A stretch of 64,000 nucleotides of DNA from Trichomonas vaginalis G3 (taxonomy: Eukaryota > Parabasalia > Trichomonadida > Trichomonadidae): NCBI RefSeq assembly GCF_026262505.1, contig NC_067208.1, positions 19,415,962 to 19,479,961 of the forward strand, read 5' to 3'. This document shows, in pieces, positions 17,747 to 26,522 of the stretch (positions are counted from its first letter, which is position 1; every line of letters begins with the position of its first letter). The notes under the pieces were generated by a model. That model worked only from the letters and a program-made list of their open reading frames with translations, searched no databases and had not been told where the DNA came from. Made by a program: the position numbers and the translations under genes.

Positions 17747-17989
17747 ATGGGTTTCTTTGGAAGAATAGGAAACTTCTTTCGAAATGTTGGAAGAGGTATA
17801 TGGAATGGAATAAAAACCGTCGGAAGAGGAATTTGGAACGGAGTCAAAAATATTGGCAAAAGAGTAGGTCAGTTCGTTGGTATTATACCTAAAGACCCTG
17901 AACCAGAAGAACAAGCTCCTGTTATACAACAGCCTGAACCTGCACCACAGTCAAGTTGGCAACCAAATCCAACACCTCAACCGTATTAA
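17747..17989 (+). CDS. Met-Gly amphipathic protein MGFFGRIG (80 aa), element B
   Basis: Counterpart of 11045-11287. The N-terminus MGFFGRIGNFFRNVGRGIWN and a duplicated VGRGIWNG(I/V)K unit make a basic amphipathic helix; the rest is P/E/Q-rich. Gly-2 could be myristoylated. It is whole and differs by few residues from the A copy. A membrane-active virion peptide like adenoviral pVI is the favoured idea, by inference. It is convergent with the next gene, the two stops being only a few bases apart. Confidence 0.6.
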   Translation: MGFFGRIGNFFRNVGRGIWNGIKTVGRGIWNGVKNIGKRVGQFVGIIPKDPEPEEQAPVIQQPEPAPQSSWQPNPTPQPY

Positions 17990-17991
17990 AA

Positions 17992-18841
17992 TTATATTTT
18001 TACCGTTCGATAGTAGTTGTATATGAGACTAAGTTCTAAGTAAAACGCATGGTATAATGGAACTATTCTCTTTCTTCCATCTGTTGTAAACCATACTTGA
18101 AAGTCTGAAATACTTCCACTCGGTGGTTCATATAGCTTTGTAGGTTTTTCGTAAAAGTCATTTGCCAAGCATAAAAAAGAGTTTTGTGCACCAGAAAATG
18201 AAGCATGAACTATAATAGCATCTGAGTCGAAAACATTTTCATATGTTCCATTAGGGTTTTCGACTTCATAAAAGTTCGGGTGTACTGGATATTCTGCAGG
18301 CTGATTTAACATCCTCAAAAAATCTATACCATGCCAAGTTGTTATATTTTGTAGAAATATAAACGTCTTCTCCAAGGTCTTCTATTCTATTGATTTTAAC
18401 AGTTGCATTTTTCCTGTCATATATAATATCGAGATGGTACTCTCCTTCGTCAATGTTGTACTGTTTTGCATATTCGAGATAGATATCGTTTATTTTTTCT
18501 TGAAAAGCTTGAAGAGTTGTTTCTAAGTTTACAAGCAAATTCACTTGTAAAAGTTTTCCCTGTTCAAATTTCTCATACGTACGTTTTTCTTTGTTATAGT
18601 ATCGAACTTCAAAAGCGACCGTAAATGGGAAACCATGTATGGCTTCTGAAATGAACTTCATTCTACGAAAGCCAATAGCTTTTGTGACGGATGGGTCTCT
18701 TAACCATCTTAAGGGGTAGTCAAAACGATAGCCTTCATGTTTTACGGTCTCTGTCTCAAACTTTTGACCGACATTAGTAAAAAGTTCATCTAATGGTTTA
18801 GTTGTAGCAACTCTTGAATTTTCTTTTTCTATTGAAAGCAT
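17992..18841 (-). pseudogene. YRFDYPLRWL-family protein, broken copy (element B)
   Basis: Counterpart of the whole gene at 10192-11040 in A, with KPLDELFTN, YRFDYPLRWL and AIGFRRMKF at the start and HASFSGAQNSFLCLANDFY with SDFQVWFTTDG at the end. The middle differs considerably from A, so the family evolves quickly there. The copy is broken. A second, whole paralogue lies in the same element at 23185-24045. It is divergent from the fibre gene over an 18-bp palindromic spacer. Function unknown. Confidence 0.6.
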
Positions 18842-18859
18842 ATTTTATCTAGAATAAAA
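18842..18859. promoter_or_regulatory. Divergent mini-promoter, 18 bp (element B)
   Basis: ATTTTATCTAGAATAAAA separates the start codons of the leftward YRFDYP gene and the rightward fibre gene. It is a near-perfect palindrome, like 10174-10191 in A. It probably serves both genes; this is inference from symmetry and lack of other space. Confidence 0.6.
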
Positions 18860-20364
18860 ATGTCAAATGAAACAGCGTCTATGAGAGAAATAAAACACAA
18901 CCGACAACTCATTATACAAGCTCTAAATAAGAACACAACAAACTTTTCAAACTATTCTAAGATATCTGAGTCATTGAAAGAAGGAAACTTAAAACTGACA
19001 TTAAACCCATTGACAGATGAGTTTCTGTTTCAAGACAATAAGAACCATACTGTTTGTATAAATCCAACAAAAGGAACTTTAAACGAGAAACCTATAGATG
19101 AACTTCTTTTGAAAGCAGATGTTGACAACAAAGCTGACAAAGAGTATGTAGACGATGCAATAGCAAAAGAAGAAGAAAGAGCTAACAAAGCTTATGCAAC
19201 GAAAGAACATACTCATCCTGAACTAGCAGACAAAACATATGTTGACAATAAAATGTCAAGTGAAGTGACAAGAGCTGACAAAGAATATTCTAAAAAGACT
19301 CATACACATACCATTGCAATATTACAAACTTACAAGAAACCTTAAACAGGAAAAGTGACGTTGGACATACACATTCTATATCTGAAATAACAGACTTAAA
19401 CGTTAGCCTTGAAAAGAAAGCTGACAAAACATATGTCAACAGTGAGTTAGAGGAGAAAGTAGATAAGGGACTTATGGCTAGTGGGTTAGTGAAGAAGGCA
19501 GATAAGGAATATGTGGATGAAAAAGACAATGAAATTATAAAAAGGGTTGAATGGTACCATGAACGGACATCGAAGATTTTAGAAGGTAAAGCCAATACAG
19601 GGTGGGTTTCAGGATTTTAGACCTTAAAGCCGACAAAGAAACTGTAGATATGTTGACACAAACGGTTTCAAGTCATACCAGAGGTTTAATGGAAGATGGA
19701 CAACAGTTGAAAGAGCTTGAGAAAGGTGTTACAGAGTTAAGGAATACAAAAGCCAGACTCGACATGGATAAAAGGATATGTAGATGCAACAAAAGAACGT
19801 ATTTTCGCATGGACAGAAGGAACATACCCACAAAAATATCATAGACATAGCATCTCTGACGTAAATGAACTTGAAGAAAAGTTATATAAAAAAGCAGACA
19901 AAACAGAGCTTCAAACGTTAAAGACAGAAATACTTCAAACACTATATCCTATAGGTTCTATTTACACGTCAATGAACTCTACCAAACCAGAAGTAGTACT
20001 TGGTTTTGGAACTTGGACTCAAATAGTCGACAGGTTTTTGTATTGTGCAAACTCTTCAAAGGAAACAGGTGGAAGTAAAACGATTTCAGGTGAAAACCTA
20101 CCTGCACACAGTCACTACATAAATTTAACTACAGCTGAAGCAGGTTGGCATAAGCATAGATATTGGGATTGGTCAGGAATGACAAAAGGTAAAGGATATG
20201 ATGTTAAAGACGACGTTAAGTTTGCTATAAATTGTTACTGGGATGACACGCAGGGAGGAGGAAGCCATACACATCGCATTACAGGATATTCGGAAACAAC
20301 GGGACAGAGTAAAGACTACATGCCACCTTACATGACAGTTTACGCATGGTATAGAAATGCTTAG
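18860..20364 (+). pseudogene. Phage-like fibre protein, broken copy (element B)
   Basis: Counterpart of 8561-10173. The shaft has repeated KADKEYVD-type and HTHTI/ELADKTYV segments, which in phage fibres form trimeric coiled or beta-helical shafts. The tip domain shows FGTWTQIVDRFLYCANSS, NLPAHSHYI, SHTHRITGYSETTGQSKDYM and PPYMTVYAWYR, the series seen in phage collar or receptor-binding fibres with paired His residues. Its place between capsid-type genes and the integrase fits a virion spike. The copy is broken in a few places. The A and B tips differ more in loops than in framework. Confidence 0.75.
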
Positions 20365-21318
20365 TCGTCATTTTCAACTTCTTTAGCATATTCGTCAGGA
20401 GTTGTCTTATATTTGTTAGGAACTGTCTTTGAAAGTATACCACCTTGAACTTTGACAAGTTTGAAACGAGGTCTGACAATAGTAGTTTTATCTTCTGCTT
20501 GCAGTCTGTACATTTTGCCATGTTTGCCTAAAACTTCATAATATTCTCTTGTATACTTTCTTCTATTTTTACGAACACGAATGCGAGTACCTGTCGAGTT
20601 CCCATTGTTGTCATAGTCAATAGTATTTTCATATGGGTCGCGTTTAGGTATTTCTATTTTTACTTTGTCACCTTTCTTAAGTTTGAAGCCTGGCATTCTT
20701 TCTTGTTTGTCTCTTTTGACTAAACTATTAAATATATAGTCTTTCTCTAAGTCGGGGTTGTTTTTCATTTCTTCAGGGGAGTGGTTTCCCAAACCTTTTT
20801 GTTTACGGCTATTGTAAATATTTAAAACTTGTCTCATCTTTGCCATGGAGAAGTGTCTATACTTGTCGTCATATGACATTTCATCTACCTCACCACTTTG
20901 TTTGGTTTAAGTCTCTTAAGATTTTTATACAACTGTCAATGACACCAAGAGCAGAATGGTTTTGGTCGACAATGAAATATTGGTTTACATTTTTTGAACG
21001 CAGATAGTTTTTAATATCGTCTGATTTGAAAGAACGTTCACAGTCAGATGTCAGTTTTGTTGGATGGTATTTGTCAACGAATATTGTCAAAGCAGTTTTC
21101 ACATCTAAAATATTTTTGGACTGTAATGGTATGGCTTCACAGTATCTTGTGTTTTGACCGACAAATATTAGCCAGTATGGAGGTCCATCTTCTCTATACC
21201 TCGGAATGTTTTCCAAGATATCCATAAACCAAGCATTTGGTGTTGAACTAAAGATTTTTACCATGAGTGCTTTCTTTGTTGCTTTAGAAACATACGGGTC
21301 CTTGTTTGGATTCGTCAT
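20361..21318 (-). pseudogene. Retroviral-type (rve) integrase, broken copy (element B)
   Basis: Polinton integrase. The catalytic region includes NAWFMDILENIPRY, the SDCERSFKSDDI segment and QNHSALGVIDS; the C-terminal region has the basic KLKKGDKVKIEIPKRDP segment and KLVKVQGGIL, like integrase tail domains. It would insert the element, giving the 6-bp duplication. It is convergent with the fibre gene with a 4-bp overlap at the stops and divergent from 21335 over 16 bp. The copy is broken. Confidence 0.8.
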
Positions 21319-21334
21319 TTTTATCCTATAAGAA
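21319..21334. promoter_or_regulatory. Divergent mini-promoter, 16 bp (element B)
   Basis: TTTTATCCTATAAGAA lies between the integrase and MGLFG start codons. It is near-palindromic (TTTTAT/ATAAGAA). The equivalent in A is 7590-7606. Promoter role inferred. Confidence 0.55.
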
Positions 21335-21736
21335 ATGGGTTTATTTGGCGCATTAGCAGGAGTTGCATCCAGATTTTTGCCCGCAGTGGGAACAATAGCC
21401 AGAGGTGTATTTGGAGTTGGAAGGAAGATTTTGAGTACATTAGGTATACTGAAAGAGAAAGCTCAGCCTATTATACAAACTGTACAGAAAGGTTGGGATG
21501 TAGCACGAGATGCAGCAAATCTTATTCCAAATCCTGAAACAAGAGGAAAAGTTCAAGGATGGATGGACAATGTAGGAAGAGAAGCAGGAAACTACTATAA
21601 CAAAGCAAATGACTACTATAACCAAGCAGGACACTATATGGACCAAGGTGAAAGATTCTTTAACAGAGGATATAACCATGCACAACAATGGGTAAACAAT
21701 AACCAACCTCAACCGCCTCAAACGTGGGGAATGTAA
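21335..21736 (+). CDS. Met-Gly amphipathic protein MGLFG (133 aa), element B
   Basis: Whole-looking counterpart of 7170-7589. The hydrophobic/amphipathic start MGLFGALAGVASRFLPAVGT is followed by an SPC-free helical region (ILKEKAQPIIQTVQKGWDVA), then an N/Y/Q-rich repeat region (NYYNKANDYYNQAGHYMDQG) ending PPQTWGM. Gly-2 is a possible myristoylation site. By analogy with pVI-like minor capsid proteins it might help membrane breach during entry; this is inference. It starts a rightward row 21335-23147. Confidence 0.6.
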   Translation: MGLFGALAGVASRFLPAVGTIARGVFGVGRKILSTLGILKEKAQPIIQTVQKGWDVARDAANLIPNPETRGKVQGWMDNVGREAGNYYNKANDYYNQAGHYMDQGERFFNRGYNHAQQWVNNNQPQPPQTWGM

Positions 21737-21755
21737 AGTTTTTTACTGAGATGAA

Positions 21756-21908
21756 ATGAACAATACAGCATTGAGACAAATGGGTTCAAGATGGATTTGT
21801 CGGCTTCCAGCAGTTACACAACGTGTTTGTCAAGTTCTTCCTATACCTCAGGAAGTTTTAGACCGACTTAAAAAACCTAAACAACCAGTTGAAAACAAAC
21901 CAAACTAA
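21756..21908 (+). CDS. Tiny conserved protein (50 aa), element B
   Basis: The product begins MNNTALRQMGSRWICRLPAV and ends in a K/P/N-rich tail. The A element carries the same protein at 7013-7168 with one residue more. The leader TTTTACTGAGATGAA precedes ATG and is repeated before the next gene at 21928, suggesting a shared start signal. Basic; function unknown. Confidence 0.6.
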   Translation: MNNTALRQMGSRWICRLPAVTQRVCQVLPIPQEVLDRLKKPKQPVENKPN

Positions 21909-21927
21909 AATTTTTTACTGAGATGAA

Positions 21928-22512
21928 ATGACCGAAGAAGTTGAAACGGTAGATTTGACACCACAAACAAAAAGTTCAGAACCATTGTCAAAACCTGTCA
22001 AAGAACTTACAGATGAAGAGAAAAATTCAATAATAGAAAGTGCCAGGTCTGGAAATACAAACCCTAACTACAAAGTCACTTTTCATAGAAATGGAACGGC
22101 TAGTATCTCAAAAAAGAAACAGACTCTCACAAATAAAATATTGAAGTCTGAAGGAGCTTTCGAGACAACAGATGGGAAGGTATTCTTCACTGACCAACAG
22201 TTCATTATAGAACATCTCATTGACTTAGAGTCGAAATATTCTAAACTTTACAACAAACACAAAAAGTTGAAAGGAAAACAAAAACAAATGGCATATGATA
22301 TTTATGAAGATGTTGACGACACAACCATACCTGCAGGTGGGGTAAAACCCGAGGAACCGAAAAGTGACGAAAAACCGATAGAAGAAGGTGAGCCAAAAAC
22401 TGAAGATAAACCAAAACCAAAGTTTAGTTTCCAAACTAAACCAAGTCAACCTTCATTAGCTGGTATGGGTTGGCGTCAAAGACTTATGGTAGCAGGAGGT
22501 TATGTAAAGTAA
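21928..22512 (+). CDS. Hypothetical protein MTEEVETVDLT (194 aa), element B
   Basis: A whole 194-residue product: an acidic start, a basic segment YKVTFHRNGTASISKKKQTL, a coiled-coil-like helix around LIDLESKYSKLYNKHKKLKG, a P/E/K-rich linker and the conserved end GMGWRQRLMVAGGYVK. The A counterpart is 6409-6994. The leader matches that of 21756. Structural or scaffold roles are possible, but no diagnostic motif is present. Confidence 0.6.
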   Translation: MTEEVETVDLTPQTKSSEPLSKPVKELTDEEKNSIIESARSGNTNPNYKVTFHRNGTASISKKKQTLTNKILKSEGAFETTDGKVFFTDQQFIIEHLIDLESKYSKLYNKHKKLKGKQKQMAYDIYEDVDDTTIPAGGVKPEEPKSDEKPIEEGEPKTEDKPKPKFSFQTKPSQPSLAGMGWRQRLMVAGGYVK

Positions 22513-22562
22513 AAGGAAAACAGTATATTTTTCAAAAAAATATTTTTTTTATTTTATTTGAA

Positions 22563-23147
22563 ATGTACGCTGGGTTTGTTGGAACAGACCGTTGGGAAAC
22601 TTGTTTGTTAGATGAGAAATATGAAATTCACTGTTGTGAGTCATTTGAAGTCAGAAACAAAAAGACAAAAAGAGTTTTAAGCGAATGGGAGCAAAATGAC
22701 GGATATGCTAGGATGAGGATTGGTGGAAAACACTATTTTAAACATGTTGTCATTGCAACTCATTTTATACCGAATCCTAACAATCTACCTTTTGTAGACC
22801 ACATAAACCATATAAGAAACGACAATAGACTTGAAAACTTACGCTGGGTCACTTGTTCTGAAAACAGTAAGAACATAGGCAAATTTAGAGATATTGTATT
22901 CGAATTTGTCGACGAACTAGAAGATGAAGCAATTGAAATTACAGACTATGGTAAGCATACGTTTGAGTTTTACTACTATAGCGAAGAACAGGACTCTTTC
23001 TACCTTTATACCGGCGTAAACTATAGAAAATTACAAGTATGTTTTACTAAGGCGGGCTATGCTTATGTAAACACTAGAGATACAGATGGAAAACACGTTC
23101 ATATATTTCTCAACAAATTCAAGAAGCTATATGGCATACCATTTTAA
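22563..23147 (+). CDS. HNH/NUMOD4 endonuclease-like protein, copy 1 (194 aa), element B
   Basis: A whole 194-residue protein. The N-terminal NUMOD4-like part includes SFEVRNKKTKRVLSEWEQND and the HNH-like part has IATHFIPNPNN, VDHINHIRNDNRLENLRWVT and a following SEN. This pattern is typical of HNH homing-type nucleases in phages and large viruses. The start is taken at 22563, because homology with the second copy (32081-32665, about 90% identical) begins there. It occupies the place that element A uses for the DNA polymerase. The C-terminal 80 residues are an unrecognised extra domain. Confidence 0.75.
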   Translation: MYAGFVGTDRWETCLLDEKYEIHCCESFEVRNKKTKRVLSEWEQNDGYARMRIGGKHYFKHVVIATHFIPNPNNLPFVDHINHIRNDNRLENLRWVTCSENSKNIGKFRDIVFEFVDELEDEAIEITDYGKHTFEFYYYSEEQDSFYLYTGVNYRKLQVCFTKAGYAYVNTRDTDGKHVHIFLNKFKKLYGIPF

Positions 23148-23184
23148 AACATTTTTTAAAATAGTATATTTTTACATATATTAA

Positions 23185-24045
23185 ATGTTTCAGGTTGAAA
23201 AACAAAGAACAAAAGCAGCAGATACAAAACCGTTAGACTATATCTTTACAAATGCCGGTAGGAATATATCAGATGAAGAAATTTCATCCGGCTCCTACCG
23301 CTTTGACTATCCAATTCGTTGGCTTCAAAGTCCTTCAGATGCAAAGGCAATAGGATTTAGAAGAGTTTTGTTTTCAAAAAGAACTAACGCGTTTATGTTT
23401 GCGGTATATTTTCATGGGCGGTATAGAGGTCATGATGGTCTACTAGACAAATTTGATGAAATGAGAATCTTTACAGTTCGTTCAGACGAAAATCTTGAAA
23501 AAACTCTAAATGACTTTCAAACTCAAATAAACAAATACTACTGGGAATTTCAAGAAAAATACGACTCTTTACTAAATGGAACATACTATCTGAAACTAGA
23601 ATATGACAAGATGAACTCCACAGTTTCATTTCAAAGGATTGAAAATAACCCTCCAAGAGATACACAGTTTTTATTTTGGCAAGTAGACAAACGTTCTTGG
23701 GCACAATTTCTTCGGTTACTAAACCAGAACGAACCATTACCACCTGACGGTCCGTTCTGGTTTATACGCCCACCAACAGATTTGACAGTTTATAGAAACG
23801 TGTTTGACCCTCAAAATGTTATGTGTCATGCAAGTTTTAGTTCAAGCAACAATAGTTTTCTTTGTATTGGTAAGGACTTTTATGACTTTGCTTCTAAATT
23901 CTACGAACCACCTAGTAACAGTTTCTCTGACTTTCAAGTTTGGTTCACAACAAATGGTGTGCAACATATTGTTCCATTGTACTACGACTTTTATCTCGAA
24001 TTGTCTTTCATATATAACTACGGAGAAGTGCTGAAAAAGTATTGA
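23185..24045 (+). CDS. YRFDYPIRWL-family protein, second paralogue (286 aa), element B
   Basis: A whole-looking 286-residue paralogue of 10192-11040: TKPLDYIFTNAGR, YRFDYPIRWLQSPSDAKAIG and FRRVLF near the start, then HASFSSSNNSFLCIGKDFYD, YEPPSNSFSDFQVWFTTNG and YLELSFIYNY near the end. The leader ATTTTTACATATATTAA precedes ATG. A third copy lies in C at 63527-64000. Two paralogues in one element suggest duplication and divergence. Its location at the border of the accessory zone suggests that the family may not be a core virion protein. Function unknown. Confidence 0.6.
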   Translation: MFQVEKQRTKAADTKPLDYIFTNAGRNISDEEISSGSYRFDYPIRWLQSPSDAKAIGFRRVLFSKRTNAFMFAVYFHGRYRGHDGLLDKFDEMRIFTVRSDENLEKTLNDFQTQINKYYWEFQEKYDSLLNGTYYLKLEYDKMNSTVSFQRIENNPPRDTQFLFWQVDKRSWAQFLRLLNQNEPLPPDGPFWFIRPPTDLTVYRNVFDPQNVMCHASFSSSNNSFLCIGKDFYDFASKFYEPPSNSFSDFQVWFTTNGVQHIVPLYYDFYLELSFIYNYGEVLKKY

Positions 24046-24112
24046 AAAATATATTTTAGGGTAGAAGGGTATATCTACCCCGTTTTCTACCCTCTTTTCT
24101 ACCCTCATGAAT
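24046..24112. repeat. GGGTAGA module, left border of KilA-N cassette (element B)
   Basis: AAATATATTTTAGGGTAGAA opens a module made of TACCC/GGGTA units with the palindromic core GGGTATATCTACCC. The inverted version lies at 26085-26150 and again at 26217-26280, so the two accessory genes between are bounded by inverted repeats. The same module type occurs in the terminal repeats of B. Confidence 0.7.
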
Positions 24113-24247
24113 TTTCATGAATTTCCTTAAGATAGAAAAAAAGTGAGTTAAAATGAGATTTTTATCGTTGTGGTCCGACGGTTAAGCCACAAACGAATGT
24201 CCGACGGTTAAGCCAAAAATATTTTTTATTTTTATTGTAAGAACAGT

Positions 24248-24909
24248 ATGACAGTCGAAGCAAAAACGTTCACGAACAAATCTAATGGCGAAACATTCAC
24301 AAAAGGCACTTACAACGGTATTGAAGTCTTACGTAGAGACAAGGATGGTTATATAAATGCAACAAAGATGTGTCAGCAGTTTAGGAAAGACTTTAGAAGG
24401 TTGTTGGAAAATAAGTCCTGGGAAGAGTATTTTGAGGCATTTTGTGAAGAATATACCAACCCGCGGAATTCCGCGGGTTGCTTTTTATACACAGTTCATG
24501 CAGGAATTCCCGATGAAATCAAACAGGTTAGAGGAACGTATGTAGACCCAAGACTTTGTAAACTAATAGCAATGTGGGCTTCTCCAAAATATTGTATAGC
24601 AGTTGGAAAAAATTTGGACTCCATAGACAAGAAAGTTCATGAGAAATTAGATGAAGAAGAACTTGAAGATACAGTAGAGAATGCAAAACCTTTGTTCGAA
24701 GAAGAAGTTAGAAAAATGCATGAAAAACAAATAGAACATGAACGTGAGATATGTTCTGGTTATAGGACTCTCCATACGAACTAGACCAATGGGAACAAGA
24801 AGATTTAAAGAGAGAATTTAGAGAATATGAACTCGCTAAAATTTCATTAGAAGCTGCAGAAAAGAAGTTAAAAGTTTGGGGTCGTTTTGTACAAAAATAT
24901 TGTGAGTAA
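24248..24909 (+). pseudogene. KilA-N domain protein 1, broken copy (element B)
   Basis: The KilA-N DNA-binding domain is clear: GIEVLRRDKDGYINATKMCQ, a KSWEEYFEAF segment and YVDPRLCKLIAMWASPKYCI. The C-terminal half is a charged helical region. KilA-N proteins are abundant DNA-binding proteins of large DNA viruses and phages. In the middle of the domain, a perfect 24-bp palindrome (24457-24480, arms CAACCCGCGG around AATT) is read in frame. The C relative (62359-63021) has it at the same place with other stem bases. The copy is broken. The leader ends TTTTATTGTAAGAACAGT before ATG. Confidence 0.75.
24457..24480. repeat. 24-bp palindrome inside KilA-N gene (element B)
   Basis: Perfect inverted repeat with 12-base halves; the left half is CAACCCGCGGAA. 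Flanks GAAGAATATAC and CTTTTTATAC are shared with intergenic copies at 25033-25056, 62270-62293 and 63424-63447 and the in-gene copy at 62789-62812. Two stem positions are swapped as pairs relative to C. Confidence 0.85.
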
Positions 24910-25199
24910 ATGAACCATTTTTTTTCGACAAAAATATATTTTAGGGTAGAAGGGTATATCTACCCCGTTTTCTACCCTCTTTTCTACCCTCGTAGAAAAC
25001 ACACAAAACTCTTGAATTTTGTATAAAAAAAGCAACCCGCCGTTTTCCGCGGGTTGGTATATTCTTCACAAAATGCTTGTTTTGAGGTCGAGCCATTTTT
25101 GGCTCCACCGTATTTTTAAACCAAACTCGTTCATTTTGTGCTGAAATAAAATAAAGGTAGTCCCACCAAAAAATATTTTTTTATTTTTATTGTAAGAAC
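24910..25199. repeat. Intergenic modules between KilA-N and coiled-coil genes (element B)
   Basis: It holds a GGGTAGA module (about 24943-25000), a degenerate 24-bp palindrome (25033-25056), the GAGCCA/TGGCTC palindrome (about 25090-25110) and the A/T leader ending TTATTGTAAGAAC before the ATG at 25200. No coding capacity is seen. Confidence 0.6.
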
Positions 25200-26078
25200 A
25201 TGTCAGCAACAACAGCACCAAACTCGTTAGTCATGAACCCAACTTCTATGTTAGTAGAGATGAAAAGCTTCATTCCTTCTTCATATACTTTCGAAACAGA
25301 AATCCAGAAGATAAAGCAGGAACTTCTCCAAGGAGATTTAGACTGTAGTGCAAAAGATGAAACAAATGAACAGTATCTTTATGAAATGCAGGATATTATT
25401 GACCATCTACCTAAACTTCCTGAAATACAACAACAAAAGCTCACTATTCCAGAATTCGATGAAATTGAAGTCAGACTGACTGACTCAGTTGAAATAAAGA
25501 AGTTCATTCGTAAGATAAACTATGAGTTTCTTGGATTTCATTGCAACCACAAAGTCATTGACATATATAAATCTGAAGAATTTAAGACCTACGACAACTT
25601 TGTTTCGTTAGTTGCTGAGTGTGTCTTGCAGATAAGAGATAAAGATAGAAGAGGTAAGATATGGAATGAACAGATAAAACCCGCAACTTTTGAGTTAAAG
25701 AAAACCATCTACGCCTTAGTCATACTAGCAGGACAAATTTCAGAATATAACGCAAAAATGAACTCACAATGTTCAAAATGTAAAGCAGCAACAAGGAAAT
25801 ATAACTACTCCGTCAAAGAGATAGAACGTATGCGAAAAGACCATACTGACTTAAAGAAAGAAGTAGAGAAACCAGCAGAAGATAAAATGGACATGTTGAC
25901 ATTTCTGAACAAAAACTATCCAACTGCTAACGATTTCCTTCTTTCAGATGTCAAGAAGAAATATAAAGAAACCTTCGGCATAGTTAAAATTTTTGATATC
26001 CTTCGTGAAGAAATAGAAGCTACAAAACTGTTTAAAGTCATGAACCATCACAACATATACCATGTAAAACGCTTGTAA
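25200..26078 (+). CDS. Coiled-coil accessory protein MSATTAPNSL (292 aa), element B
   Basis: A whole 292-residue protein. It is rich in charged helices (for example VKEIERMRKDHTDLKKEVEK near residue 210) with a CSKC pair near 198-201, not enough to claim a zinc finger. Relatives are 1-355 in A and 61245-62125 in C. It shares with the preceding KilA-N gene the leader TTTTTATTGTAAGAAC, so both are probably under the same type of promoter. No family is recognised. It always sits next to KilA-N genes where the context is visible. Confidence 0.6.
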   Translation: MSATTAPNSLVMNPTSMLVEMKSFIPSSYTFETEIQKIKQELLQGDLDCSAKDETNEQYLYEMQDIIDHLPKLPEIQQQKLTIPEFDEIEVRLTDSVEIKKFIRKINYEFLGFHCNHKVIDIYKSEEFKTYDNFVSLVAECVLQIRDKDRRGKIWNEQIKPATFELKKTIYALVILAGQISEYNAKMNSQCSKCKAATRKYNYSVKEIERMRKDHTDLKKEVEKPAEDKMDMLTFLNKNYPTANDFLLSDVKKKYKETFGIVKIFDILREEIEATKLFKVMNHHNIYHVKRL

Positions 26079-26522
26079 AATAACTGGGGTAGAAATGAGG
26101 GTAGAAAACGGGGTAGATATACCCTTCTACCCTAAAATATATTTTTATTGAATTCTGTATAAAATTCTGAGTAAAATGACATATGGAACACATACTTTTT
26201 CAGTAAGGACATATGGGGTAGAAATGAGGGTAGAAAACGGGGTAGATATACCCTTCTACCCTAAAATATATTTTTATTGAATTCAGCAACAAATTTCATG
26301 AATTTCCTCATATGTTTGCTACCCTCGGAAAACCGAGGATAGAGATTCCATTCGAAAATCGTAAAAAATTGCGACCCGCGGAAAACCGAGGAACGCCTAA
26401 AACACATGAAAATCGTAAAAAAATGACCAAATTTCATGATATAACTGTATCTTTTATACAAAATAAAATAAAAGCTAGTTTTTTTAAAATATTTTTTTTT
26501 ATTTTGTATGTAAGAACAGGAA
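26079..26522. repeat. Intergenic modules with two GGGTAGA inverted modules and hairpins (element B)
   Basis: Two nearly identical GGGTAGA modules (26085-26150 and 26217-26280) lie in direct order to each other and inverted to 24046-24112. A hairpin at 26319-26342 has stem CTACCCTCGG, loop AAAA and one mismatch; a related imperfect one follows near 26369. Their flanks (TTTCCTCATATGTTTG and AGATTCCATTCGAAAATCGT) recur inside the KilA-N2 gene of C (59826-59849) and at 60979-61002. Confidence 0.7.

Noticed and set aside
18860-20364. Bacterial or phage contamination explaining the fibre gene
   Set aside because: It sits inside collinear gene rows in two separate elements with the same promoters as neighbouring Maverick genes.
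24457-24490. Rho-independent terminator (GC hairpin plus T-run)
   Set aside because: It lies inside a coding frame and in a eukaryotic setting; the hairpin recurs with the T-run as part of a dispersed repeat.
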